Of a stretch of DNA of 52,536 nucleotides, positions 22,879-32,423 are shown piece by piece (positions within the stretch are counted from its first letter, which is position 1; each line of letters starts with the position of its first letter). The translations under genes and the position numbers were made by a program. The stretch is from Terfezia claveryi. Taxonomy: Eukaryota > Ascomycota > Pezizomycetes > Pezizales > Pezizaceae. The notes under the pieces were generated by a model. It had not been told where the DNA came from. It ran no database searches and was given only the letters and a program-made list of their open reading frames with translations. The DNA lies in assembly GCA_015179025.1 (NCBI GenBank), contig WHUX01000298.1, forward strand, positions 1 to 52,536. Reading direction: 5' to 3'.

Positions 22879-23693
22879 TAGAAAGAATGTTATTATACAA
22901 GATAGAAATCGAGACAAATTCAATATGTATCGGACAGTTTGTAAAGGTCAACGGCCTCTAATTAGTTAGGGCATGGAACTAAGCCAGAGCAATGGAGGTT
23001 ATTGTACCAACCAAATTAGTAGCTAGCATGATGCCTGGGTATATATCTGTCTACAACAGGAGTAACTAGTAGGCATCGAAGCAAGCCAAAAAGGAACCCT
23101 GAGCAGTCGATTGGCCACTAATCTCCTCCCCCTTGGTATCTCTAATGTAGTCAACAGTGGTGGCCTGAAGCGAGCCGAAAAGGAACCCCGAGCAGTCAAT
23201 TGGCCCCCACTCTCCAGCCTCTGATGTCTTTAACATAGTCAACAGTGGCGGCCTGAGAAAGTAGATAAAACTATGTCCCCACCATGGTAACAGCAATTAT
23301 TCTCATCCACCTTCCTCCTCCATACTACCAGAAAACAAGTACCATGGATATTAATCTCGAATCAAGTGGACAAATATAAGAGACAAGCATAGCCTTAAGG
23401 TATGAACTTTTAATATTTAGTTACTTGCCCAATATCATAGTTTGGCAGTTATCTAGTGTAATCTTGGTATGTGCAATTCTGGGCTTAATGGGCATGCCCA
23501 ATTGACCTGTTGCACTAGATAGATTTTGATTATATTTTCATTGCTCCTTAGGGAACTGCGCTTTTGGAAGCAACAGGCAGCTTCACGGCTATGGTGGTTG
23601 AAAATAGTAAAACCTTCATGGATAGAAAAAGGCACTATAGCGGAAAATAATTAAATATTATTATAAGCTTACAGCTAATCCTTTGTCTTTTAG
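22879..23693. other. Spacer with a two-copy 90-bp tandem repeat
   Basis: Two similar blocks of about 90 bp start near 23,079 and 23,169 and share AAAAGGAACCCYGAGCAGTC and the sequence GTAGTCAACAGTGG (TAGTCAACAGTGG in the second). A possible first exon of the following gene C relic (ATG at 23,343, donor GTATGA near 23,400) is speculative. Confidence 0.4.
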
Positions 23694-24107
23694 GGGGTAT
23701 CCACGTCACTTTCCCTACTACTCGAGGCCGATTGCCACTTAGAAGTGCCTGCTACCCTGAGTGAAGCAATAACTCCAGAGCTTGAGAAAGTGGAATTACC
23801 TAGCAAGGAGGCCGAGAATAAGGAAAATAAGCCCACTTGTACTCCATTGTAAGATATTCAGATTATTCTCGGAAGGAGTATAGATTCAGAGAATATAGAA
23901 GCTAAATAGCGGAGACTCTACTAGCAATGAAAGGCTCGAGATTGGAGACGGCGAGAAAGACAGAGGGTAGAGTAGGAAAGGCAGAGGGCCCAGATGAAAG
24001 GAGAGCATAAAAATCTCGGCTCAATGGAAGGCCTTCTTTTTGAGCCTGGCTGTTCCAATATCCATATTTCCCATGTTGGCCTAATAACCATAAATTTTAA
24101 GAAATAA
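23694..24107 (+). pseudogene. Gene C relic of the diverged Plavaka family
   Basis: A TTTTAG acceptor-like site precedes a frame that runs to TAA at 24,105 with five internal stops. It encodes an acidic/Ser-rich part (EKVELPSKEAENKENKP), a strongly basic Trp-containing helix (RRERQRV, ERQRAQMKGEH) and a C-terminus GCSNIHISHVGLITI. The order basic helix, Gly-rich turn, then short beta-like C-terminus parallels gene C of copy 1 (GRMKQERIDDLGDG, then GSDSFVQVGNCSFI). Similarity is modest and seen only by eye. Its place upstream of transposase-leader sequence also matches copy 1. Confidence 0.35.
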
Positions 24108-24676
24108 TAAATTTATTTATTGATATCTGCACGTCCTATATCAATCGGCTAGAGAATAGTGTCAATTGACCTGTCAATAGTATCAATTGACTGGTTAATG
24201 GAAGAGATTAAGTCAATCGGTGTTGTATAGTAGAACGGGCCTAGCACTACTAACAAAACCAGCCTAAGAAACCTATAAACGGATGCGTAATAGCAATAAG
24301 CAACCTGAATAAGAGTGAATAGAGCTATAGATTACCATGTGTGGAATGAGATGAATGATAGTATACATTAGCCCATTGAATAGAGAGAACAAAATAGAAA
24401 ACAAGTTACATATGATGAGTCTGACGCATGAAAGTACTTGACAAATGTCAAGCGTAATGAGAAGGTAAGTAAATGGTGATGTACATTGGTAATGACGACG
24501 AGGCGGTTTGCAAGCAAATTGTACGGCAGAAGGAGAAAACAGATGTAGCAAAGTTGCTAACGTACAAAAGAAGGATGTAAGCAGTTCAGAATTGGCAATG
24601 CAGGCAATGACTATAAGACAAAATGACTTTGTAATACTTGGTGGCTCGTTGTAACATAACAAAATTTTTGCTAATA
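23694..24676 (+). mobile_element. Internally deleted derivative of the diverged Plavaka family
   Basis: The sequence at 24,276-24,320 matches the leader of transposase copy 3 (19,184-19,230). It then passes directly into sequence matching 22,600-22,878, the last codons and right end of that element (shared GATTACCATGT and GGAATGAGAT, AAGTTGCTAA, TTTTTGCTAAT). So almost the entire transposase is deleted. Gene C-like sequence lies to the left. The left end was not located. Confidence 0.55.
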
Positions 24677-24929
24677 TATCTCTATACAATGACTACAAAT
24701 TCCTAATATGACTATTACTAGGCCAAGCCTTTAATAGTACAGTACCTGCGGGCGAAAGGGGGCTGAGCGCCATTGTTCACTATCATACCACTTATCTTAT
24801 TATTCCCTATCTCATTATCTTTGGAAAGTCTAAATTATCAGCCTTAGCAGTTGGCCTTAGCAACTATGGTTTTCCTGTATATATACCTCTCTTCCCTACG
24901 CATTTTCCCTTCACTCTATATCCCAGCAC
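24677..24929. other. Spacer upstream of the 12-bp minisatellite
   Basis: Nothing coding is seen. A TATATATA stretch near 24,878 precedes the array. Confidence 0.35.
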
Positions 24930-25235
24930 ATTATAGTGAGCATTAGAGTGAGTATTGGAGTGAGTATTACGGCAAGTTTTAGAGCGAGTATTAGAGCAAG
25001 TATTGGGGCAAGTATTAGAGTGAGTATCAGAGCAAGTATTGTAGCGAGTATCAGAGCGAGTATTGAAGCGAGTACTAGAGTGAGTATTGGAGCGAGGATT
25101 AGAGCAAGTATTGGAGCGTGTATTAGAGCAAGTATTGGAGTAAGTATTAGAGCGAGTATTAGAGCAAGCATTAGAGTAAGTATTGGAGTGAGTATCAGAG
25201 CGAGTATTGGAGCAAGTATCAGAGCAATTGGAGCA
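24930..25235. repeat. 12-bp minisatellite (AGTATTRGAGYR)
   Basis: About 25 units of a 12-bp motif such as AGTATTGGAGCG. Because 12 is a multiple of 3, both strands stay open (Ser/Ile/Arg-type and Asn/Thr/Cys-type peptides), which is an artefact of the period. The array and the roughly 110 bp to its right recur at 35,667-35,840. Confidence 0.9.
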
Positions 25236-25625
25236 GCGATTGCATGCTCTATATATATATCTATTACTTCTGTGTATATAATTATTCGCGAATACAATAG
25301 ATATTTCTGCTATATGCATCTTCAATGGCTACAATTGTGGCTACATACCTGGCTGTCATACATACAAGTAGTGAGTGTGTATACATTATAGAAGAGAGTC
25401 ATTGTTGGCTATCTGTTAGCAATGACAGCAGTAGAACCTATAGTGTTTGGGACGAGCAGCCCATTCCATATTGTGACTAAGAGGAGGGAGCATCTACAAA
25501 GTACATGTGTTGCATTCCAAGTGTGTGAGCACTGTCTAGGTGTCTCCGGACGCTCGTGTGCTGTGCATTTAGTATCCTGATCTTAAGTTTGTCTCCTATG
25601 CGCTCTATGCATCCTAGGCGTCTGG
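25236..25625. other. Right flank of the 12-bp array; possible element end
   Basis: The first ~110 bp matches 35,716-35,840, so it is part of a dispersed repeat. Further right, several GCRTCC and GGATGCACAGGATGCA motifs lead to a weak terminus-like ATATTTTTAGTGATG at 25,644-25,658. The GGATGCACAGGATG motif recurs with slight change at 36,278. Confidence 0.4.
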
Positions 25626-25973
25626 ATGCACAGGATGCAAATAATATTTTTAGTGATGGGTATGGTGGCTGATGATCCTTATGATCACCATTCGACTGAC
25701 GGTTATGTTGGCTTAGTGGCTCATGTAGCTGGTAAGGCTGGATTTCAGGATCCTGATGTTTCTTATGGTCCTGGTTTTTCTTTGTCTACTGGTTTAGAAT
25801 CTAGTTCTAGTTCTTGCGGTAAGAGTGTCACTTTTTCTGATTGGTGTATTGAGGTAAACATTGGGGGCGCAGAGGTATTGGTAGAGATGTCTGGGTCTAA
25901 GGAAGGTTCTAATGAAGGTAATTCTTTTCTAGAGGAAATGGCTACAGTAGAGGCAGTGAGATTTGAGCCTTAG
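25626..25973 (+). CDS. Hypothetical ORF, 115 codons
   Basis: The frame is open to TAG at 25,971 and continues past it for about 20 more codons with one further stop, so a decayed Trp codon may have ended a longer gene. The first dozen codons overlap a terminus-like motif and are probably not original. The protein is Gly/Ser/Asp-rich (MVADDPYDHHSTDGYVGL, then LESSSSSCGKSVTFSDW, then GAEVLVEMSGSKEGS), without membrane segments. Codons favour T in the third position. No family recognised; gag-like or host fragments are both possible. Confidence 0.35.
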   Translation: MHRMQIIFLVMGMVADDPYDHHSTDGYVGLVAHVAGKAGFQDPDVSYGPGFSLSTGLESSSSSCGKSVTFSDWCIEVNIGGAEVLVEMSGSKEGSNEGNSFLEEMATVEAVRFEP

Positions 25974-26616
25974 GATTATGATGCTTAGTTGTTTAGACCA
26001 ATTATTTCTGGGACCTGGGGGGCCGGTTTTTTAATGGTGTAGTAGATTTACAAGTACAGATATAATGGCAGTTACCAGGAGTACAAGATAAGTTATTGAT
26101 CTTATTGGGATAAGTGTTATGAATGAGGGTAGGATTGTTTAATGTGGGATACCACTACCCGTTAGAGCTCTGCTTAGCTTGCTTCTAAGTCTTTTGTTGA
26201 TGTACTGAAGTTGAGAGTCTAATATCTCATTTGTTGGATTTTTTTGTTGGCTAGCTGGTTGAATAACGATATCGATTTTATATGTGCACTGGTGTATCGA
26301 ATTGTATACACTTGTGTGAGTGTAATAAAGGTATCCGATGGTTGATTAGGCCTTGGATTTAAGAGTAAAGATTAGGTAAGTAAGTTAAAAAAAATATAAT
26401 GAATAGTACTAGACAGTAATTATTCAGTACCGTTTATATAATCTATATCTATAGGCATAGACGTTTGTGTATTTCTGTTCTGCTGAGGTAAGACCTCGGA
26501 AGAGTAGGGAGATTACTATATAGGACGTTCCTAGATAGAATAGTAATTAACTAGTGTAATCTATTTCATATAATTTATACTATCTAAGCTATATGATCTG
26601 GATCTAATCGGAATAT
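25974..26616. other. Spacer, possible transcript end
   Basis: An AATAAA at about 26,321 could be a polyadenylation signal for the preceding ORF. Otherwise this is AT-rich and nothing is recognised. Confidence 0.3.
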
Positions 26617-27279
26617 CATCAGCAAAAAAAATTGGCATCAGGACGCAAGACATCTTCATATGTGTCAGGTCGCTTCCCATCAAATAGGTGGTTGCATCCT
26701 GAGCTTGCTGTCAGCCAGTTTGCGTCCCATGCTTCCTGTCAGCGAGGTTGTATCTCATGCTTCCAATTAGCAAGGCTACTACTATTCATATATTTACGGC
26801 CTCTATATATGTATGAGTTCATGCATTCGCAGCCTCTGACTATGTATGTATTTATACATATTTGGGGAGGCCACATATACACAGGGCACGAAAACATGAA
26901 TTCAATACATGATAAATCCCATGTTTAAATGTACTACATCCAGCTATTTCCCCCTCAATAATAGATAGTTCCAATAAGTAGAGGAGCTCCATTCGATGTC
27001 TTCTATAGAGCAGGTTCTTAGACAATGCCATGCAGGTTCTAAGACAGTACATGGAACAAGTTCTAAAACATATTAAGGGGCTAGAGGATCTCCAAGCCAG
27101 ACTAGCAAATCCCCTATTTCAAAAGTGTGGCCGCCTGGAACTTAGAGGTTTTTTCCTGTCATTAGTTCCTAAAGCCACCGCACGATCATTGGGAGCTTGT
27201 TACGACACTAATTTCTGGTCTCGTGAATGCGGATATCGAGGTTGATATGGTCATTAATATTGAAGGCTCAATAGGCAGC

Positions 27280-28140
27280 TCTACATGCAGATATTTAGGC
27301 TAGATTCTAGGCTCATTTACATGGTGATTTCTAAGCTAATTTGCTTGCTCAATTCTAGGCTCATTTGCTGACTCGATTCCAGGCTCATTTGCTCGCTCGA
27401 TTCCAGGCTCATTTGCTCACTCATATCTAGGCTGATTTGCTCGCTCATATGCAGGCTGATTTGCTCGCTCTATTCTAGGCTTATTTGCTTACTCAATTTC
27501 AGGTTCATTTGCTCACTCATATCTAGGCTGATTTGCTTGCTCTATTCCAGGATGATTTGCTCGCTCGATTCCAGGCTGATTTGCTCACTAGATTCCAGGC
27601 TCATATGTTTATTCGATTCCAGGCTTATTTGCTCGCTCGATTCCAGGCTGATTTGCTGGCTCGATTTCAGGCTCATTTGCTCACATGATTCCAGGCTTAT
27701 TTGCTGGCTCGATTTCAGACTAATTTGCTTGCACGATTCCAGGCTGATTTGCTTACTCGATTCCTGGCTCATTTGCTGGCTCGATTCCAGGCTCATTTGC
27801 TTGCTCGATTCCAGGCTCATTTGCTAGTCGCTCGATTCCAGGCTCATTTGCTAGTCGCTCGATTCCAGGCTCATTTGCTAGTCGCTCGATTCTAGGCTTA
27901 TTTGCTGAGTGATATCTATACTGATTTGCTTGCTCGATTCCAGGCTCCTTTGCATACTGATTTCTAGGTCGATTTGCATGGTGGATTCCAGGCTGATTTG
28001 CATACTGATTTCTAGGTCATTTGCATCATAGATTCCAGGCTGATTTGCATACTAATTTGTAGGTCAATTTGCCCGGTGGATTCTGGGCTGATTTGCAGGT
28101 TGATTTCTAGGTCAAGTTGCACAGTGGATATCAGGCTTAT
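27280..28140. repeat. 24-bp minisatellite inside the 2-kb element
   Basis: About 30 units of the type GCTCGATTCCAGGCTCATTT. Three units near 27,815-27,890 are lengthened to about 28 bp by TAGTCGCT, and the right third (27,940-28,140) is a diverged variant with GCATACTGATTTCTAGGTC. Both strands are open over 27,537-27,827 because the period is a multiple of 3; the octapeptide repeats seen there are not evidence of a gene. Confidence 0.9.
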
Positions 28141-28389
28141 TTGAATGGTGATATGGCACTGATTTGGACAGTATTTTGGTTTTACGCATGTTTAGCTAGC
28201 TAGTTTTAGAGATATTATCAGAATCAATTGCATTTTTGGAAATGCATGGAATGCAGGTATCAAGTACAAATTTAAGGCCGGCCTATACTAGCCGACTATT
28301 AGCATCAGATGGTGAACTTAAATATAGTGAGATTTTGCATGTGTACAGGAAGAACAATATGTCATGTGCGTATGATATAATAGGTGTGT

Positions 28390-28535
28390 GTCAGGAAATA
28401 TGGATTTAAATTAGCTGTGCAGTATAAGTATTATAAGATAAGTATACATCAGGAAATATGATTAAAATTAGTTGCATAGGGAAAGTATTATAAAATAGTT
28501 GTGTGTCAGGAAATATTAATTTAAATGATTTGCAT
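28390..28535. repeat. Three-copy repeat near right end of the 2-kb element
   Basis: The motif RTCAGGAAATAT followed by TTAAATTAGYTG recurs three times about 55-60 bp apart. Confidence 0.6.
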
Positions 28536-28636
28536 CAGGATAGAGCGCATGGCTACAGTTGGCTTCTGAATCTCAGTTTTGCAAAAGAGCTTCATGTACT
28601 TCCGAAGCACCTAATGCAAACTTATTTTTGCTGATG

Positions 28637-28959
28637 ATAGGCTTGCTTGCTCTATGTGCTTGCTTGTCTGTTTCTTGTAGATTCCAGAGGGAATCCAGTG
28701 GCCTATTTATACTCCTCTAAGATTGATGTCTAAGGAAATAAATAAAAAGAGTGGTGTGCTAAACAAAAGAGGTCATATGGCCATAGTAATGAGTCACACA
28801 TCTTAAACAATAGGTCATGCGGCTATAATGAGGGTGTCTTCATATGGCAAATGCCATGGAACTTCCTGTAGCAAATTCTGCATGCTATGGATGCTTATAA
28901 AGTGGTAGGAGGTAGTTGAAGGCTAGTCCTTCAACCGAGAGGCTTAGTTATATAACATA
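28637..28959. other. Spacer between the 2-kb element and the hAT relic
   Basis: No gene is seen. A hairpin (GTTGAAGGCTAGTCCTTCAAC) lies at 28,915-28,935. The left end of the hAT element was not found here. Confidence 0.35.
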
Positions 28960-28979
28960 GTAGTAATATAGGAAATACA

Positions 28980-31000
28980 AAAGTATATAATTAATAATAT
29001 AAGCAATGAAATAACGTTCTCTATTATATATTTCCTCTGTCATAGCACTTCTCTGCTTAGTTAAAACATTCCTGCAATAGAAAAACAATATTCAGAAGGT
29101 ATACTGGTAGCAGGAATAGGAAGATAATCTTAAGCCATATGACTAAGGTTAGGAAACCGAGACTTATAAGTACGCTACCATTCAATTGGATCAACTTGTG
29201 GAAGTTCAATCTTTTCCTCCAAAAATATATCCACCTCCGACATCTCTGGAATGTACTGCTAGCTTGTAAAAAACCAAATACGCTATTATAAAGTTATCTT
29301 CAAGGTAGTTAGAGCTTTACACTAGAGGTAGAGTAGAAGGGTGTGAGGATACAGCAGAAGAAGCATACTGGTTCTAATAAATATGCTAGATAGCTTCTTC
29401 TACTTCTGTGATCCACTCGTTCACCATCCAAGGTTCCAGAATGTTTGAACATTACATCATGAATCCAACATAGTTGATATTGCTTGTACAGAACTAGTTT
29501 TGCTATCATATTCATCAAGCTTCTACCAGCTAGTAGTACAAGCATCATAGAAAATCGATTTCTAATTGTACTCTCACTCTACTATGGTTTCTAAACGAGT
29601 TGCTAATACTGAGAAGTATGGCAGCTGTGTAGATAAGGTAGGATAGCTACTTTCACTCAAATGTTCAGTAGCTTTAATAAAGATATTGAGAATATTTTAA
29701 GTTTTTGAAGAAGAGACTATTCATTGGCATAAATTTTTAAACTTTACAAGTGTTTTCCAATCTAAAGTAGTCAGTATTATTTTTAACAATCTCAGATTAG
29801 ATTATATATACTTGTATATAGCATTTGCAGGATGCAATTCTAAAATGCATTTAAGCATAGTATATATAGAATTCCAACGCACAGGCATATCCAAGATAGG
29901 GCATTTAGATGGTATACATGCTGCTTAAGCTTGAACTTTTAGAGATTCCCAGAGGCGATGTATAATCGGATTTTTACAATGATTTTGCATGCTTTATGGG
30001 ATGTACATACCAGTTGAGTTTCTTCTAGTTGATTTCCGAAGTCTTATCATCTTCGTTATTAGCCAGATTTCTTTATCCTGTACTGGAGTTGTATAAAAGA
30101 TTTTCAATAGCATTGTATGGCCAAATTAATAATATGACCCATATATTGAACATGTGCATTATCTTATTTAAATTCTGACAAATAACCTTCTCTTTCTGGC
30201 CTTCGAAACATAGTAGTATTAACAGATTCAGAGTCAGCTGTAATAGTACAAATAGCTTCTGCTACATGAAATTTTTGTAAACATGTAAAAGAACCCAACC
30301 TAAAGCTTATGTAGAATGACTTCTCTCCAAACATTCAAAACCTAATAATAATGACTGAAACTTCCAAGTAATAGGTTCAATAAAATATGCAGTAATTTCC
30401 AAAAATAGTATTTGAGTAGATGAACTCCAGCATCCAAAGTAATACTAACTCTGCCTCCATAAGTAACTGTAAACTCATGCAGTATATTCTGAATACAAGG
30501 TAATAGTTTAGAATATAAACTTATAATATCACGAGATGCAGTACGTCTGGATATCATAACAGCAGCAGATTATAATATTGAAGTAACTCCTAAAAACTAA
30601 ATTTTTAACAACAGATAAAGAAGCATTGGTATTAATTAGAAAAGAAGATATATGCTCGTATAACACCTTATTATCAAATTGGTTCACTTGTTTTCTTGTA
30701 CTTGCTATTTTCCCTTGCACTATAATACTGAACGGAGTCTGCTCAGTTGTTATAGTACCTAAAGATTTTACTAGCTATTCCAGTCATTGTATTTCTTCCT
30801 CTTAACTGGTTGGGGCAAAGGATGTCGCTGTTACAAATATTATACCTATAAACTAAAAGTAATAGATTTTGCTTCAATAGTCTACTCCCCCCTCTTGTGC
30901 AGTATATATAGTAGATAATATGCTTACTTTCATCTTGTTCCAATATTTTCTAAATTAATATTTTGCGGTTATATACATAACTACTAAATTTTTGTGAGCA
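28980..31000 (-). pseudogene. hAT-family transposase relic
   Basis: Minus-strand translation gives hAT landmarks in order. They are a block with SRRTASRDIISLYSKLLPC and TYGGRVSITLDAG (about 30,440-30,555), then a diverged block in another frame with LEITAYFIEPITWKFQSLLL near 30,340-30,400. The C-terminal dimerisation block near 29,070-29,190 reads QVDPIEW, FPNLSHMA and YLPIPATSIPSE with FSIAGM. Stops at Trp, Gln and Arg positions and frame changes are frequent. It acts, when intact, by cut-and-paste transposition with 8-bp target duplications; this copy cannot. The N-terminal zinc finger was not identified. Confidence 0.7.
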
Positions 31001-31492
31001 TATAATTTCGCTAATAGTATGTAAGTCTTGCAACGTAGCATAGCGCCCTGCCAAAGCTATAATATATTCATCTAGTGTACGAGCAGCCGATACGGAGATT
31101 AAACTTATTATTGGCAATAAAGTTGACAATTTTAGCTGTAGGAGGGAAATGTATAGAAAACAAGCAGAGAAGGTAGAGAACGAGAATGAGAAGGAGAAGG
31201 AATAGATATCTTTGCCAGACTACCTTTAGTTCGCTAGCTACCTTTAGTACCAAATAACATTAAGATATAAGGGTGTTGTGCCAACCAGCTAATGTACATG
31301 CCGAGACACTGGTCACAACCAATTGTATATCATAACACTAGTCACAACACTGGTCGCAACCAATAAAACATTATGTTTGCAGCCACTGAAAAATTTTCGC
31401 CGCTACTGACAAAAAGTCTCGAAACTATTTCAAGACTTTTGCTGAAGTGTCTCAGGACTTAGTCTCGAGACATCTCATCTTGTGCCCAGGCC
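31001..31492. other. hAT 5' subterminal region
   Basis: Non-coding. It contains ACTGGTCACAACCAA-type direct repeats at 31,308-31,365 and GTCTCGAAAC / GTCTCGAGAC motifs up to the terminus. Confidence 0.45.
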
Positions 31493-31509
31493 TATCTATA
31501 ACTAGTAAT

Positions 31510-31850
31510 AAATTAGAGAACCAAGAAAATATGCCACTCGCAGTCCAATATTGAACCCCTCCCATACCTCCGCAGACCCCAATGTATCCCCTAACTCCAG
31601 TAGCTCCTCCAAATCTAGCTTCTCCTCAATCTGTAAAGTTAAATCAGAGGCAGTAGATAAGACAATGGCTAAGACAACGGCATGCTCATTGCAAACGTCT
31701 AAGGAAACGTAGTTAGAGAAGAAGGATAAGGGAGGAAAAGATTGATGATTTGGGGGATGGAAGAGTTAATATGAAGGTTCATACAGGAAGTGATTCTTTT
31801 ATTCAGATTTGAAATTGTAGTTTTATTAAAGGGGGAGAGCAAATATAATA
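31510..31850 (+). pseudogene. Gene C exon 3, copy 2 remnant
   Basis: This is homologous to 4,335-4,654. It preserves the proline-rich stretch and the C-terminal segment, but has additional stops and about 14 extra bases near 31,664. The first two exons are lost beyond the hAT insertion. Confidence 0.55.
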
Positions 31851-32423
31851 TACTATAAGAGTATTCTAACCAGTAAAGTCGGAACTTGTATTCAGTGAAA
31901 TCAAACTTGTATCTAGTGAAGTATTACCTTAGGCAGCCTTAAACTTGGCAAAGAAGTAGCATGGTTGAACTGAAAGATATAGATAGGACCTTAACTAAGG
32001 ATAGGAAACACCCCAGCCTGATCTTATTGTTCTTACTAGCGTGATCGTAATGGCTTTAGTTGGCTAATCACAGTATTGAATTTAAATACAACAAGATGAA
32101 GGTAAAAGCTCTCCCGACTCTAGAGGTAAAGGGCAGTCTCTATAGTAGAGGGAAGTAAGGAAGAATATAAAGGTTATGTATTTAGTGTTAGGTAGAAGGA
32201 AGAAAGTAAGTAGAGAGCAGATTAGGAAGGGGGGTGGGGCCAAGGGTATCATAAGTAGTCGATCAGATCAAAATCTGATGCATCATATCAGATAGGATCC
32301 CTATATTCAGTGCATACGGAGTCTTGGTAAATACGAAACTTATTCCCTGAGATTCTGTTAATAAAAATAATATACTATAAATCTGTCTCTTAAAACATTT
32401 TACAACCTCTGTGATATTTCAAA

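Larger units (their letters stand above)
26617..28636. mobile_element. 2-kb non-autonomous element with Plavaka-like inverted ends
   Basis: The left end is CATCAGCAAAAAAAATTGG at 26,617. The right end is ACTTATTTTTGCTGATG at 28,636, so the ends are inverted copies. Outside lies AT on both sides, compatible with a 2-bp target duplication. The left subterminal region has alternating GCATCAGGACGC and GCATCCTGA-like motifs as in Plavaka copy 1. The interior holds no transposase. It carries a short ORF (27,030-27,244, unrecognised) and a long 24-bp minisatellite. Confidence 0.55.
28960..31492 (-). mobile_element. hAT element relic inserted in Plavaka copy 2
   Basis: The right end is at 31,490-31,494 with terminus GCCCAGGCCTA (reverse TAGGCCTGGGC), typical of hAT ends as I recall them, preceded by subterminal GTCTCGAGAC-type motifs. 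Directly after it, sequence homologous to Plavaka copy 1 begins (TATCTATAAC, uninterrupted at 4,305-4,314). The left end is missing or unrecognisable, so only one side of an 8-bp target duplication can be inspected. Confidence 0.65.

Noticed and set aside
24911..25391. Three long frames over the 12-bp array
   Set aside because: Artefact of a 12-bp period without stop codons.
27537..27895. Overlapping plus and minus frames with octapeptide repeats
   Set aside because: The 24-bp period keeps both strands open; no start context, no unique sequence.
28636..28980. Left terminus of the hAT element (TAGGCCTGGGC)
   Set aside because: Searched by eye and not found; the left end is probably lost or decayed.
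28914..29040. Possible solo Copia LTR (hairpin GTTGAAGG...CCTTCAAC at one side)
   Set aside because: The right part reads as the C-terminus of the hAT transposase on the minus strand, and no paired LTR or clean TG...CA ends are seen.
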